Below are positions 9,482 through 23,160 of a stretch of DNA of 64,000 bases, piece after piece. The notes under the pieces were generated by a model. It was not told the DNA's origin and did no database searches. It saw only the letters and a program-made list of their open reading frames with translations. Every line of letters begins with the position of its first letter. Within the stretch, counting starts at the first letter, position 1. The stretch comes from Bolinopsis microptera (taxonomy: Eukaryota; Ctenophora; Tentaculata; Lobata; Bolinopsidae), in the NCBI RefSeq assembly GCF_026151205.1, contig NC_087076.1:18586919-18650918 (forward strand), in the 5' to 3' direction. The position numbers were made by a program, and so were the translations under genes.

Positions 9482-12400
9482 CACAACATTTTATTAACCT
9501 CCTTAATAACTTAGCTGATATCATGATCATGATGGAGCCTCCTTTCAATGCACTGATTAAACAAATTTTTACTGATCCCAAAGATCAGAATCGTTTATTC
9601 AGTGCCCTAAAGGACGGCACCTTGAAGTTCCCCAACTCGGTCAGCAGCACCACTAAGAAAGTGGCTCTTCTCAAGGTTTCCAAGCAGAACTATGTCGGAA
9701 TGATTGTGGGTAAAAAAGGTATGTTATCTTCTTAGCATTTATCAGTATCAAGTTTTCATAATTTTATGTAAGACTTGTAACTTTTTGTTGAGCTTAAAAC
9801 TAAAAGTCAGACACGATTATTTTACAGGTAGCTTCTTTATGTGATTTAGTTTTTGAGCGTAGCATGATACAGGGAGTTTTAAAAGTCTTGTAAGGGTGTA
9901 CTTTTTATCCATTTGTCTAAACTTAATTCTGTAATCAGTTTTTGGTAGTTCTAAGGTTTAGTGGCAACTTCTGAATTTTCGACGTTGCCATGGCCACCAT
10001 AGCAACCAAGGATAAGTTGGGTAAATTTTTCTCTTATTGACCAATTTATGAAAGTCCACTATTGTCTAAAAATAATATTTTATTTGATGTATGCAATATA
10101 TATTATACAAGACTTTTGAAACACCCTGTATTGTACTCCTGCACTGTAGCATATCATAGTAAAGTCTACAGTACACTTTAATGTACATGCACTAAAGGGG
10201 TACCATAGTAAGATTCTTGTATTTTTTAGTCCGAAAAGACATTACACAGATATTATAAGACTAGAGCGAATATATAATGGTATTTATTTGTTGTTATTCA
10301 GGTTCAAACATCATGCAAATGCGCAACCAAACAAATACAGACGTTCAAAATCCTCAGCAGGGAGATGAACCTTTCCGTGTGTACGGAGAAAGCTATAAGG
10401 TATGAATCCTGCTGAAATATTATGCATGTAGCTAAAATCTCATAAAAGTTTTAAGTTGGATCAAAGACGTTTTAATAAGTCTTGTTGTCCGCTTACAGGA
10501 TTTGGCTAAGATGGCACTGTGGATATTACAGCAAGATGACAGACTTAGCGGAATTGAAAGTGGAAAAGAACCCAACGATGGAAGCTTTAAAATGTAAGTA
10601 CGAGTTTATAAGTCACTCTTAAATAATGAAATGTGATAGAAATTGAGAGTTCAAAGTACTATTGTTAACAAGGTAACTGTTATAGTTCCTTCACCGATTC
10701 ACTACTTAGGGAAGCACGTATATGGTGTTGTTCGCGGTATGTTGGGTTATTAGTTGGACCCAACGGAGGAACAATCAGACAGATAAAGGAAGACTCCGGG
10801 TGCTGCATTCAGTCTCCTCCTCGTAACGAGAAAATGAAATACTTCACTCTCACTGGTAATATTAACTTACTAATTTTGACTCAGTTTTTCATCGTGACCA
10901 AAGAACAGATAACACAATTGCAAGAATTGTAACTTCTTGTTGAGAGTTTGAACACTATTCAGGTTCCTGGGATGAGATAACTTGTGCGTATATGAAGATG
11001 GAGATGTTAATCAACAAGAAGTACAACAGTGGACATTACAACTCCTGTAAAACATGTGATTGTGCTAACAATGTGAGTAGTTAATTAGTTAATTAGTTAA
11101 TTAGTTAATTAGTTAATTAGTTAATTAGTTAATTAGTTAATTAGTTAATTAGTTAATTAGTTAATTAGTTAATTAGTTCTTTAATTCGGCTAAACTTTAC
11201 TGTTCTAATCGCTGGAGAAATAGGAACTGTTTTGAAAAAGTACAGAACAATTCGTTTTAAAATGCAATGGAAGTGTAATAATGGTATGATGTCATGACTC
11301 ATGGGTGCATTAATTGATAAGCTTTCTGTTTCATTTCATTTTTCTATGTTCCTTATTATATCTGATCACAATGAACGGAAAATTGAAATATTTCTATAAT
11401 ATACTTGTTAGATTTCATCACTAATTAGTAATTACACTATTCTCATTACTCTACACTAATTGTGCTCACTCTCATTTTCCGTCCACAGGTGTGCGAGAAA
11501 CTGAAATTGTGTCACCCTGAAGGTGGATTACCATCAGTTCCGCAGACCCATATGAACAATCAAATGAACAATCACATGAACATGCCACTCAACTCCATGC
11601 AGCACCTCTCTCCACCCCCATCCTACCACAGATACCCCATCCCCACTCCTTACAGTCCAAATACCACAGATCAGCTATCCAGGGAGCAGTACAGGGACTC
11701 AGATAATTTCCAGCTCAGTCCAACCAACACTGGTATGGCGCAGTTCAGAGAGACATATAATTTGGCGGTAGACAGACACCACAGAGAGTTCAGCCAAACC
11801 AGAGCTCCTGCAATAGCTGGTTCTAGAGTGTTCTCTGGGAGTAATGACAGCAGTCCCAACAGTGATAACCCACTCAGCGCTGTGAGTGTTACCACTAACT
11901 CCTCGCCCTACGACAGCCCACCCAATCAGCTGCCAGCCAACCTCAACAGATCTTCCTATGATACCTCCCTGAACAGAGACCAGAGAGAATTCTCCCAGAA
12001 CTGTAACTACGAGGAACTTATTCAGATACTGCTGGCGTTCCATGATCTTCAAGTAAACCGGGAGGGTAATTTGAAGCCTGGTGTAAATGATATGTTATCG
12101 AGCCCTCGCCGTACCCAATCTATGCAGAATGGACTTATTAGCCCTAGAAACAATGTTCGCAGGTATTTATAGCTGTATTTATTGATAAAGACGGGGGGAA
12201 TGCAACGTCAATTAATGTCAGTATTCCATAAAAACCCCAAACTGACATTGACATTAATTGACATTAATTGACATTAATTGACATTAATTGACATTAATTG
12301 ACATTAATTGACATTAATTGACATTAATTGACATTAATTTGTCTTGAAATTTGAGATTATCATTATTCGATAGATATTCACGTCTATGTAAGTTAGACCG

Positions 12401-13273
12401 GTTCAAAAAAACAAAATGTCCTTGAATAATTATGATTATGTTCTTATCTGTTGATCCTGAGGTTCAAAGACCACCAAAAAAAAATTTAGCTTCCAACTCT
12501 TCCATCTTCGGTCCCCACCGGCCACGCCCATATTTTATTGGTTTCTTATACAGGTAAAATATCTAGAATCGGCTTTTTTAGCATGAAGGAGTAATGTTAG
12601 CTGTTTAAGATTCGTTATTCAAATATAAATGTCATGAAGGCATTTCGTTTAATGTGGGTTTTAAGTTCTGATGATGTTGAGAACCACGCCCTTGGATGGC
12701 CACGCCCATTTAAGAAAATTAAATTTCAGAAAACCGTTTTATTTTAGTTTTATTGTTTAATGATCTGAATTTTTCACATTTCACATTTCCATATGTGAAA
12801 GTAGTGAATAAATTGATGATATAAACGTTCTAAAGTGCTAAAAATATGGTAGAACTACATAATCTCTGGTCGAAAAATATCGTGTCAATTAATGTCAGTA
12901 TTCCAAAATTTTGCAAAACTGACATTGACATTAATTGACATTAATTGACATTAATTGACATTAATTGACATTAATTGACATTAATTGACGTTGCATCACC
13001 CCCATAAAGACTGCATATGTACCTAAATGCTAAAAATCAAATTTCATTCTTGTGCTTTGAATGTGGTTATAATTAATGATGAAAATTTTCAGTATGGTTT
13101 CAATTCTTCAATTTGTTGTTTATTCTCAGAAATATGGAATTGACTTCTCCTCACTTAACTACTAAACATAATGATAACCCCATGATAACTTCAGATATGC
13201 GGACCCAGTTGACCAGTACCCTGCTGACTATTTCCCTGATATGTCCTGGCTCCCACCCAACCCCGGAATGTAA
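9482..13273 (+). CDS. MEX-3-like RNA-binding protein with two KH domains (7 visible exons)
   Basis: Exons 9482-9718, 10302-10399, 10499-10593, 10710-10855, 10963-11072, 11489-12162 and 13195-13273 join in phase (1, 0, 2, 1, 0, 2) to 479 residues plus the stop. The first exon is in phase 1, so either there is another 5' exon or translation starts at ATG 9523. KH1 has VSKQNYVGMIVGKKGSNIM with its GKKG loop split by intron 1; KH2 has RYVGLLVGPNGGTIRQI with GPNG. The spacing and the T-N-T-D / P-x-x-G-D-E-P-F pattern fit the MEX-3 family, cytoplasmic proteins that bind mRNA and control its translation. After KH2 comes a Cys cluster (SCKTCDC..VCEKLKLC), then a long N/S/P-rich disordered region. I see no RING domain, which vertebrate members have. 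If intron 6 is retained, the protein ends RRYL at 12172. Confidence 0.8.
9868..10130. mobile_element. MITE in intron 1 of the MEX-3-like gene
   Basis: Terminal inverted repeats of ~24 bp: tacagggagttttaaaagtc on the left and, read inward from the right, tacagggtgtttcaaaagtc. The ends begin and finish with TA, which would fit a Tc1/mariner-type TA target site. It is 263 bp and non-coding. Confidence 0.75.
11079..11177. repeat. 8-bp tandem repeat (AGTTAATT)n in intron 5 of the MEX-3-like gene
   Basis: About 12 near-perfect copies of agttaatt begin within a few bases of the splice donor (gtgagtag) of the exon ending at 11072. The repeat is pure, suggesting recent expansion and probable length polymorphism. 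Confidence 0.95.
12193..13003 (+). mobile_element. 811-bp non-autonomous transposon with 8-bp TSD and subterminal 12-bp arrays (copy A)
   Basis: The ends are inverted repeats (ggggggaatgcaacgtcaat / ggggg-tgatgcaacgtcaat read inward from the right). The direct repeat ataaagac flanks the element exactly (12185-12192 and 13004-13011). Just inside each end is an array of the 12-bp unit attaattgacat, roughly nine units on the left (to ~12340) and six on the right (~12915-12990). The middle has no long frame. It lies in the last intron of the MEX-3-like gene. Copy B is at 35676-36427 in the opposite orientation. The 8-bp duplication and G-rich ends could fit Merlin, hAT or P superfamilies; I cannot choose. 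Confidence 0.92.
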
Positions 13274-16200
13274 GCTATTTAAACACACCATCGTCAGAGA
13301 ATAACATAATAGCCTAACTTCGGAACCTTGATATAGCGTGAACCTAAATTTACCACAGAAACTTAAATAAGTTCCCGAACCGTACCTAGTACGGTTCGGG
13401 AACTAGTATTCATAACCATTGATGACCATTTTCTTCCCTTAATGCCAAAATTAAATGCCTTTACCAGCAAAGTTTGAGTAAATGACTATGGACGGATCAC
13501 TTCAGTAATGCTTAGTGAAAGTTCCAGTTGGAGTCTTGTTATACTATATTAGAGTATTATCTTTCAGGAACAGAGGAGTCGTGTCACCTCGTTTACCACA
13601 GAGTTTCTATAACAACGCTACCTTCTAAAGAGAAATCTTTTGCCGTTCAATGCCTCTCCAGACAACTTGAGTGTTTAATTTTGGGGCCAGTTACCTTATT
13701 ATCTCAAATTGTAATCCCTTACATCATTATCATAGTATTATAGTATTATTATTGACTTTTTGATCGTAGTGCAGTTGAAAGATATTGCAATATTTATGTC
13801 TTAATGTGTTTTACGTGATTGTTATTTAAGTTTTAGTTGACGTTTGCCTTGATAGATTGTAGCTGTCAGAGAGCTATTTATTAAAGAAAGATCGCTATCT
13901 GTTATAGATGCACCATGAATCATGATAGATTATAATTGCCGGAGCTATTTAATATTTATTTAACTATCCGAAATATTTGCCACATCACTCACTATTCAGT
14001 CATCACTCACTATTCAGTCATCACTCACTATTCATTCACTATTCAGACAATTCATTCACTTTTCACGCACTATTCATTAATCACTATTCACACATTCACT
14101 CACTTGAAACTATTCATTATTCAATCACTGTGTTATTCAATATTAATTGACTATTATAATATATTCCAAATACATTTTGTTTGGCGATGTTTTGTATCAT
14201 CAAGGACCGACATAAGACTTTTTCACCGGTTAATAGTTTCGATCTTTCTGAAGATTTTTTGCTAAATTGTGCAAAATGGTCTTTGGAATATTCTTTAATT
14301 ATAATAATAAATCACTCTTCATTCAATATAATATAATATTCATTCACTAATCACTTGCACTATTTGTTCACTATTTAAGCACGATTCATTCATCACTCCT
14401 TCAACTAGCTTGTTTCTCTTCTTTTTCAAGTAGCATAGTGGAGGGCTAGGGGACAGTTTATAAATGTATAGAAGCACTAATTATGTGGCTTTTCTATAAT
14501 AATTAGAAAAACAGTCACAACTCATTATTTAATCTTGGTCCCTCTGCAGTCTGCTATGTGAATTGTAAAGTGATAGTTAAAGTTTAATACCCTCTATGTT
14601 TTAAATTCGCTACGCTTTGCAGCTGAGATATACTTAAAATTTAAAATTCTTCACAAAGGAAATAGTAACTATGGAAAATTAAGAAAATTGTCGCTACTAT
14701 AAAAATAAATACCGTTATCCATGATAATCCATGGGTGGTAATACCTGAAACGTTAATTCTCGACCATAGTGTACAATAATTATAAGTATCTCTCTTGCTG
14801 CAACTTAATTCTTAACTTGTTGTTATCTTCTATTTATTACTAATAAGTATAATTATCTTTCATGGCAACGAATGGATGATTAGTATTATTATCCTTTATT
14901 TCATTTATATTTATTAATATAAAATTATTATCATGATACATACTCACCATCGACTTAGAATTCATTTGTATCAAGTCGCGAGGACAAATTGACTTTTAAA
15001 AGAAAGTTTCAAAATCCTTTCAATTCATTTCTTACTAAATCTATTTCCATCAAATTTAGAGTGTTGTAATATTCAGATAATATTTAATTGGATCAAGGTT
15101 TTTCATAAAAACTTGATATAAATATCATGACATATATATGGCCACTGCAGCGCCTATACAATAGCTTGTGGATACCTTTCCTAGTATCGAAAGATTTGTG
15201 CTTTGGAAAATATTTGAGCGTTTATACTTTCTTCATCGGCATGAATATGTTGAACTGTCACTGCTTTAAAAATTCGCAATATTTTATCTCTATAAATCAA
15301 TAAACACCTAAAAATATTAGGACAAACCCTACATTCTACAAGGGGTGGGGTGGTCTGAAAATCCAAGATTTTGGCGGACATCCTAAGTAGATGGCGCCTA
15401 ACTCTTTGAATTATTTGCCTAAACTATGATCATTACAAGCAGTGGCTGTTGTTTCAATTTTGCTGTGTATTTTGTGTATTTTTCGAGTGGTATCCATTGA
15501 TGAGCGGATAATAAATTATTTATTACAATTATGATCACACTTCAATTATTGATTTTTTTTTCTTCTTGACTCAATGACTGAATTAAATTGGGTGTTTACA
15601 AAAAAAATGTAAAACAAAATATTTTCGGTACTTACATAGCAGGATATAGACAAAATGAAGCAAACTATTCGCATATAATGAACATAGCGTTAACAAGAGA
15701 TCTAAATTACTAAACATTTACCATAGAAAGTACTGCTGATATTACTACTGAAAAAGCTTCAATTGTCTAAAGGATTGTGATATTTATCCTTAAATCAGTT
15801 TATCCTGGCTCGGTTCTCTGCCCTTTATATTTCTAATTATCCTAAAAATTGAGCCTGCTTTACTTAGATAATATTTCCATTTAATGAGGTCATCGAGTCA
15901 ATTAAAAAGAAAACTTGTAAAGTCAACATTTTGATCACTTTAACCTTTGACTGACGATATTACGATTTGTACTAACGCCATATTTAACATACTCTAACTT
16001 ATTACTATCCCAATAATTCTCAGTTTTATTTGTTTCTTCGTCCCAATTTAGATTGACAATCGAAAAGTAAATAATTCAACCATTTAAATCATTTTGATAC
16101 CAAGGTTCATATCAGTGTCAATGTTTGTATGAATGTTGTGTTAGACGTTCGGGTCTGGAATTTGATTCAATGAGGTAGAGGTTAGCATTTTTTAAGTCCA

Positions 16201-16900
16201 GTAAATTCGTGTTCCGTTTCGCATTTCGGCGGGACGGACAAATTTTTTGAGATATTTTGAATACAAAGTACATAATGAAATATCGACTGTAACATAAAAT
16301 GGTGCGCGCTACCATGGTGCACGTGCTGATGCTGCGCGCGCACTATTCATAATTCTTCCTTCGGCCCGAATGTTCTACAAACTTCAGTCAAAAACGGTTT
16401 TCGGAAAACCTTGGCACTTGTCTGAAGTTTTTTGGTGGTTCCCTAAATGTTAAAAACTGGAAAAATCGACAGAGCTCCTATCTTTTTGATCACCCATCGT
16501 AAAAAAGTAGATCTAGATTGTGCTAGAACCATTGTGTTAGATTTACATACTGCTCAACCATGAGAGCCCATTTTTGTCACATTTCAAACAATCCAAAAGA
16601 ACGACCAGAACCTTACTCTATTCGGATAACTTGGCTCAATTACTGAGTTAGCCAGCGGTCTGTAGAAACCTGTCAAGGAGAAAGTTGCACCTGAACAATA
16701 TGAACCGGTTCTTACATAACCAGCTACACTTTTATCAATCTTCTAAGTTCTAATAGAAAATTTAAGATTCCTTTTTTAACGGCGGAAACAAGCTCTCATA
16801 TTTTTTAATGAACCTTTGTCCTCTTTTACCAAATGTGGCAAATTAGATAGTGAAAATTAAACAAGTAAAAATCGTAATTTATAGCAGAAAATATTTTTAA
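13274..16900. other. Long intergenic region, AT-rich
   Basis: I find no gene. Contents: a degenerate tandem array of tcactcactattcagtca-like units at about 13984-14125 with weaker copies to ~14400; a short near-palindrome near 13376-13402 (gttcccgaaccgtacctagtacggttcgggaac); and otherwise unstructured AT-rich sequence. Frames such as 13936-14265 are products of the repeat. It should contain the 3' UTR of the MEX-3-like gene. Confidence 0.6.
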
Positions 16901-17728
16901 CGACAAAACAAATACGTAATTGTCAGGTTTAGGTCATCCGTTACAACAAATTTACATGCATTATCTCCCCATCAGTAGCAAACTTTATAATAGAAAATTG
17001 CAGTAGGTACCATTTACATTCATGATTCAGGTGCTACCGCAATTATGGTTCTCAAAACTATCTATCGATTCTATTTTATTCCAAGTTTGATCTAAGATAA
17101 ACTTAATTAGTCAGTAAATGGTAATAAAATCGATATAATTATAAATCCACACATAATTTAAATGAATTTGAGATACGATATACAGTATGGACACAGGTCA
17201 CAGTATAGTCGATATAGTCGATCATCTAAAAGATACAAGCGGCAGGAAATGCTACCTAAACTTTGAAGTTAGTCTGTACTGACTATATTATATGCAAAAG
17301 AATTCTATTTTACGATACCCTTTTACAACAAAGTCACATTAAACACTAAAAATTAACTTTATACAAGACATACAAAATAAAGAAAATAAACTCGATCTAA
17401 ATCAACAACAGTTTACAAATGAAGATGAATCAAACAATGAATTATGGATCATGATTTAAACAAGATCCTGGCTCATGATTAAGACTAGTTATTTCCTTGC
17501 CAATTTCTGCGCATATTTAATTTTAGGCACATTTAAGCTAAGCTTGATCGAACAGAGCTCAACCTTTTCTAGATACATTATCGCTCGAGAAATGAGAGTA
17601 TCAATGTGACATAGATGCAAAATTTACAATTGAAATTCACTATGATACAAATTGTCCCTAAAACAAGATTTCGCCGATCACAAGAGTCCAGAAACCCCCC
17701 CCCCCCCCCCACCCCCTATGGCTATATC
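16900..17728. repeat. Downstream edge of the helicase tandem unit (diverged)
   Basis: Segments such as cccatcagtagcaaa (16969) and tatcgattctatt (17063) match, with changes, the spacers at ~22072-22180 and ~27410-27510, so the duplicated unit reaches to about here. A run of 16 C (17695-17710) just after the copy-1 stop codon is absent from copies 2 and 3 and may be an unstable or mis-sequenced tract. Confidence 0.6.
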
Positions 17729-20700
17729 CTAGCGGGCTCGTTGCTTTTCGCGTTCCCGCAGAGTTATTTCCCGTGCTACACTTACCATGTTCTTAATCTC
17801 TACCTGACCATCGGGTGACTTGTCGGAGTGAGAATAGTCTCTCATTGTACTCACCACTTCGTCTGATACGAAGGATTCAGCAAACCAGCTCTGACCAACA
17901 CGACCTGTGGAAAGTGGAAACGAGGAAAATTTGGCAAAGCCAACAGATATCCTGACAGTCTATATCATCAATTGAATAGTAAGTTTGACGAATGGTGATG
18001 ATGACCTCCAACCAAACATCTTGTGATAATTTATTCGTTTTAAGAGTTAGATTCTAGTTACCCAACACACAACATAACCGTGCTCTTCAGATTATTAACT
18101 AACCTGCTCGAGACATGAGTTGAAAGACGGTGTTCATGCTATGTTCTGCAGTGAAATCATCACACACTATCGTCCGGGAGAAGGGGAAGTTAACTCCGTA
18201 TGCTATATTATGGTCCGCTACCAGATACGCCAATCTTCCTGTTTTTGCTAGTGATATCACTTGCCTGAGGCGATGCAGGTTTTAAGTTAGATCGAATGAA
18301 TGTAGAGTTGTATGAATTTGAGTTAGACTCGATAAACCAGACGAGAAGTCAAAATAAAATAAAAGATCAGAAATCTAATTATATATGATAATAACATACG
18401 GATCGCCATCAATTAAAAAAAAGGATTGACTTACTCGAGGTAACCGCCACTGTTGACTCTATCATCTCCAGGAGCATATATTCCCACGCCACAACATAAT
18501 AGAAGCAAAACATCTTGAGGAGCATTCACAGTTTTCTCAATCAGAAAACTAAAATCACGATTGGGGATCCTTTCCACATCAACTTTACCGTTCGGAGAGA
18601 ATTTTTTAGCGTGCAGTCGGGTGTTAATTTGATAATATTCTGGAATTGACAAAAACGGTTTGTTTGCAACCAGATCCATCTCTTGTTGCTCATACTCTCC
18701 TTTTTCTTCTTTTTCTACCTCTCCAGTGGAGTTTCGTCTTTTCGATGAGGCTGGGGTTTTTTTCTTTCGCTTCTTCTTCTTCATCTTCTCGATCTCGCTC
18801 GACCACTGCTCTTGAACTTTCCAATATTGAGATACCAGCTTCTCAATATTGTACAACTTAGAGACATTGATTTCCTCAATCAAGTTAGCGAATGCTTCCA
18901 GAGCAAAATCTAACGGATTTACACAAGCAATAAGACTCATCTGGGAAAACTTAGAAGCACTTGCTGTGCCAAGGTTAGAAAATTCTACACTCCTTCCGGA
19001 GCACTTAATGGGTTTGGAGCATATTTCTTTGGTCGTAGAGTCGTCAGTTTTGGATACCTGGTCCAGAATCTTGAGCCCAAATAATCTCACTGCATCGGCA
19101 CTGAGATTATCTATTTTGGAAAAGTGATCGCCAATCTTTGGTACGCCAGGTATTTCAGACTCCGTGGCGAAGTTACACAGCTCTGACACGGACAAGGGAG
19201 TGTACGAACGGCTCAGGAACATGTTGTCCTTTATATTTGTCAAACATTCGGTAAGTTCGTCCGTTGAACCGCTACCCAAGTGGGGCAAGAATGAGGTACC
19301 ATTATGGGAATATATGTCACAGCCAATGTTTATTTTGGTCGAAGCTACATTTCCGATGTGACCCGAGGGATTCATTCTTTTGAACCTCTTCATAAATGGG
19401 TCGAGTTCGACCTCTGTAGGAAGGGTGGCGGAAGACACGATTGTCCATCTAGGTGGGTACATCATTAATTCAACATTTTGGGCCAGGGAGCGACTTTCCC
19501 GATTATCAGCTCCGATAGTTGGTTCATCGTGGAACAAGATGAATGGAGTTATGTGGCTACGTTCTTTAATTACTCTCATAGCAATATGTGGAGAGCAGAT
19601 TATGACCAGTCTGTCATTTGGCTTATCTTTACAGAAATAACTGTTTCGAATCACCAACTCCCCGTCCGGCCTTTCAAATGCTATAGCGAACGGGAGATCA
19701 GGGATTGAGCTGATGTGGGTAGTGTTTTGCAGCCACTGACCAGCAGTATCTGTTACAGACTTGATGTTACAGCAGAAAATGATCTGAAATGACAAAAAAA
19801 AATTAATATCATGATAAATTTAAAGAAATTGTTCTTAAATCGATCTGTCAAGACTGTTTCAGCATATGATTATTATATAAACATTGGTAAACATTGAAGA
19901 AGATTTAATCCACTAAAGTCTAATGATAAAATACCGTTAGCTTAGCGAGGGGGTCTTTTTCATGTCGAGTATTTCTAATCTTCTGGACCGTAGCAGCCAA
20001 CATTGCAATGGTAGTAGTTTTACCAGCATTAGTGATAGCACGGTACATTATATAACATCCATTTTCAATGTTTTCCTCTAGGATTTTACATATTTTGGAT
20101 TGATGTGGATAAGGTTTGACTGCTGAAACTGGGAGGACAGCGTCAAAGTCACTGAAAATTAACAATTGTGGAGATGTACGGTATAGTTTCTCGCCACTGA
20201 ATTCGAATTTCTCTTTTAGCTCCGCCAATTTATCTCTCAAATCATTTATTAGGGTAACTGAAACGATGTCGTCTTTCAAAGAATCAAGATGCGACTTCCC
20301 TTTCAGTTTTTCCGTTACCTTGATAAATCTTTCTAATGACACAATGATACTGCAAGTTAAGGCAGTCAATTCCTGACTTTTCTGCTTTGTCAACAAGAAC
20401 CATGCACAACATAGAAAACCAATTCCCCGCATCTCCACGATCTTTTCCAAAAACAGTTTCGGGCGTCGGAAGTCGTCATTACCGGCAAATGCGGATAAAG
20501 CTCCTTCAACTTTCGAGTTTAAGCTACCGATTGAATTTTGTATTCTAATCTGATCAGCTTTCGAAGGCCCTTTAGCTCCTTTCGCCTTATTCGCTCCACC
20601 ACCTTTCCGACCACCTTTTCTGTTTTTATTTTGTTTAATACTCCCTCCTATACTAGGAGTACTACCACTAGCTGAGTCGTCACCATTTAGTAGCTTCATT

Positions 20701-20966
20701 TTACCTAAGATCAAGGAGGGACGAACCGCTTGATACAGATAATCACCCATCACTGTGCTAACTGATTCATAATCAATATCATTTGTAACAGCACAAACCA
20801 AATTCTTCAGAACCAACAAGTCAAAATCGCTTAACTTAACTTCCGTATTAAGCCAATCAGTTATGGACCATTTTACGTCTACTCCCGAAGCAGTTAGGGT
20901 GTTTTTAACTGAAGATGAACCTTTGTTAAATGTTGTGACAATCGTACTGGGCTGTGTTGCAGCCAT
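17729..20966 (-). CDS. SF2 helicase-like protein, tandem copy 1 (4 exons, 905 aa)
   Basis: Exons (minus strand) 20966-19935, 19783-18435, 18264-18104 and 17904-17729 join in phases 0, 2, 1 with normal GT..AG borders. The N-terminal ~100 residues are followed by a K/G-rich basic linker (about 110-130) and a helical region. Motif I is AITNAGKT (310-317), an A-x-T-G-x-G-K-T variant; PYPHQ ~35 residues upstream may act as a Q-like motif. Motif II is DEPT (430-433), motif III SSAT (451-454). After a ~300-residue insert containing a lysine tract come LVADHNIAYGVNFP (808-821, motif V-like) and QLMSRAGRVG (842-851, motif VI), closest in style to Ski2-type helicases. The set of motifs supports an ATP-dependent nucleic-acid motor; substrate and pathway are unknown, and I do not recognise the family. 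Relative to copy 2, its exon 2 is nearly identical in the first half but diverged in the second. Confidence 0.8.
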
Positions 20967-23160
20967 GCTACCTGAATGGATACAATTTGTTATAGAGCCC
21001 TTTAACGTTTTCTGATAATACTCCTTACTCTAAGCTGAGCACAATCCTATCCCTAAAAGTTTTTGTTTTTTACTAGCCTGTCACGTGGCGAAGACCGTTT
21101 TTCGCCCATGACTCATAGTCATAAAGGAAGTGCTTTTACCCTAGATTTCATAGACTCATAGAGAAAATTTGGAATCAGTGCCCAAAATATCCATCGATAG
21201 AATTTACTTTCTTACCCTCAGGGCCTTTCTTATAAATACCAATTTCTGAAACCCACGATTTGAGTCATTCTCGACAATTACCAGACCCTAGGAACATACT
21301 CTAATATATCTTGTCTTGAATTATTGAAACAAATTGCCTCACGATGGTTTCTACCCCATAACATGTAGTTTAACAGATATATCTACTATCTAGTAATACT
21401 GATTATAACTATAATAAGTTTAATGCATATTGTATTTAAACTAAGCCATCTGTAATAAGCTCATAATACTTTACTCTGAAACGCAATTCCGATCCCACAA
21501 CAATGAATTTATTTGATCTCAGTGCATCGGGCACGCATTAATGTCATGCATAGTATTTACGGTGATTACTTGAAATTAATGATCCCCATTTTTTGGGAAT
21601 TTGATAGGAAATCATTAAATCGTCACATGAATTATGGTTACAATCATTAGATTTTTGACATGCGGACATGCTAACATGCTGGTCACAATTGAGATAGAGA
21701 ATCAGAGATCAAAGACAAGACCGGGCTACTTAATTTGTTACTCAATATGAGACCAGAAGGATTAATCGTTTCATTTTCCACTGTCACTATTATGATTATG
21801 TGTACTGACAGACAAGTGAAAATCTTATCTTGGAGCAGAAAAATTTGAAAGTGAAAATCCAAAAATGGATCAATATAGACAACTACGAATGATAAAACAT
21901 GTTCTCTAATCAAATAAAGCTTATAAAGGGCAGCTCAAACTTACAGACTAGACTACCGGAGGGGAGGAGACACAAATGTAATTTAATAACAGCTCGATTA
22001 ACCAATCAGCGATCAAATTAGTAATTCGTTCAAGTCACAGGTCAACTGTTATATCACATTTACATCATCTTCCCATCAGTAGCAAAGTTTAGAGTTATAG
22101 AAAATCACAGGGGCTATTTAGGTGCTATCAATGATAGTTCTTAAAACGAACTCTATCGATTCTATTGAACCAAGTTTGATCTATGATGGATATTAAAAAG
22201 ATGGCAATCACATCATATCAATATAATTTAAATTATAAACCCACACAGAATTTAAATAAATTTGAGATAGGATAAAGTTGATCATCTAACATATGCGAGT
22301 GGCAAGAAGGGTTATCTGAACTTAACTAGTATCTTTTGTTTAAGTAAATGCAATATAATTCTTTTTACAATCATTCCAAACCAAGGATAGCGCAATACAA
22401 ATTAGGTCACCCTAACAATTGACGTTACACTACAAATAAAAATTAAACATGATCCCAATGCCCAAATTGACACCAGCTTTACAAATAGAGATGAACCAGA
22501 AATGAGAATTGATCGTAATCGTTGTGTCCTTAACATTAAAATATTTGTGAAACTTTTAAAATTTAGGAGGCGATGTGACTAAAAATAACCTAATCTGAAA
22601 AAGATTTTTCCTCTGCCAACATATTTTTTCACGTCATCAGGACGTTTCAAAATAAAAGTATTGTTGAAAACTTGAGATATAAAAGCCATGCCGGGAAACT
22701 CACTAATACCAATTTAGACCAAGCCAATATTCTAAAACCAGAAATCACAAGGTTTCGAAGTATTAACTTTAAAGTGCATTAAAATATATGAAAGACATTC
22801 CATAAAATAAATTTCTTTCCCTGCTTCGCCTATTTTACCTACAAACAATTCACAATATAATATGATTAACACAACTAGCTATAAGCTACCTCCCTATCAA
22901 TCTGCAAAAAAGCAAATTTTAAGAAGGAAAAGAACGGACACGCTATCCAACAATTTGATGGATAACTTCACTACACTAAACCTTCATCGATTACCAGCAT
23001 ACCGACCCATTACTTGACCAAACAAAGATTTTAAATATATAGTATCATGAGAAATGAGAATATCAATGTTACGTAGATGCAAAATTTACAATACCCCTCA
23101 GTAAACAACAATACAAATTGTCCCTAAAACAAGACTTCACCTAAATATCCTGCCCTATAA
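20967..23160. repeat. Duplicated spacer between helicase copies 1 and 2
   Basis: Almost the whole of this 2.2-kb spacer is repeated at 26321-28493 with small indels and substitutions. It should hold the promoter of copy 1 at its left end and the 3' UTR of copy 2 at its right end. No gene of its own: the short minus frame at 21683-21913 recurs in the other spacer only because the DNA is duplicated. Confidence 0.85.

Noticed and set aside
18646-19708. Plus-strand frames opposite the helicase exons, repeated in copies 2 and 3
   Set aside because: Shadow frames of the minus-strand coding sequence; their recurrence is due to the tandem duplication.
21683-21913. Small hydrophobic protein in the helicase spacers (also 26956-27243)
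   Set aside because: Conserved only because the spacer is duplicated; lengths and ends differ and there is no independent support.
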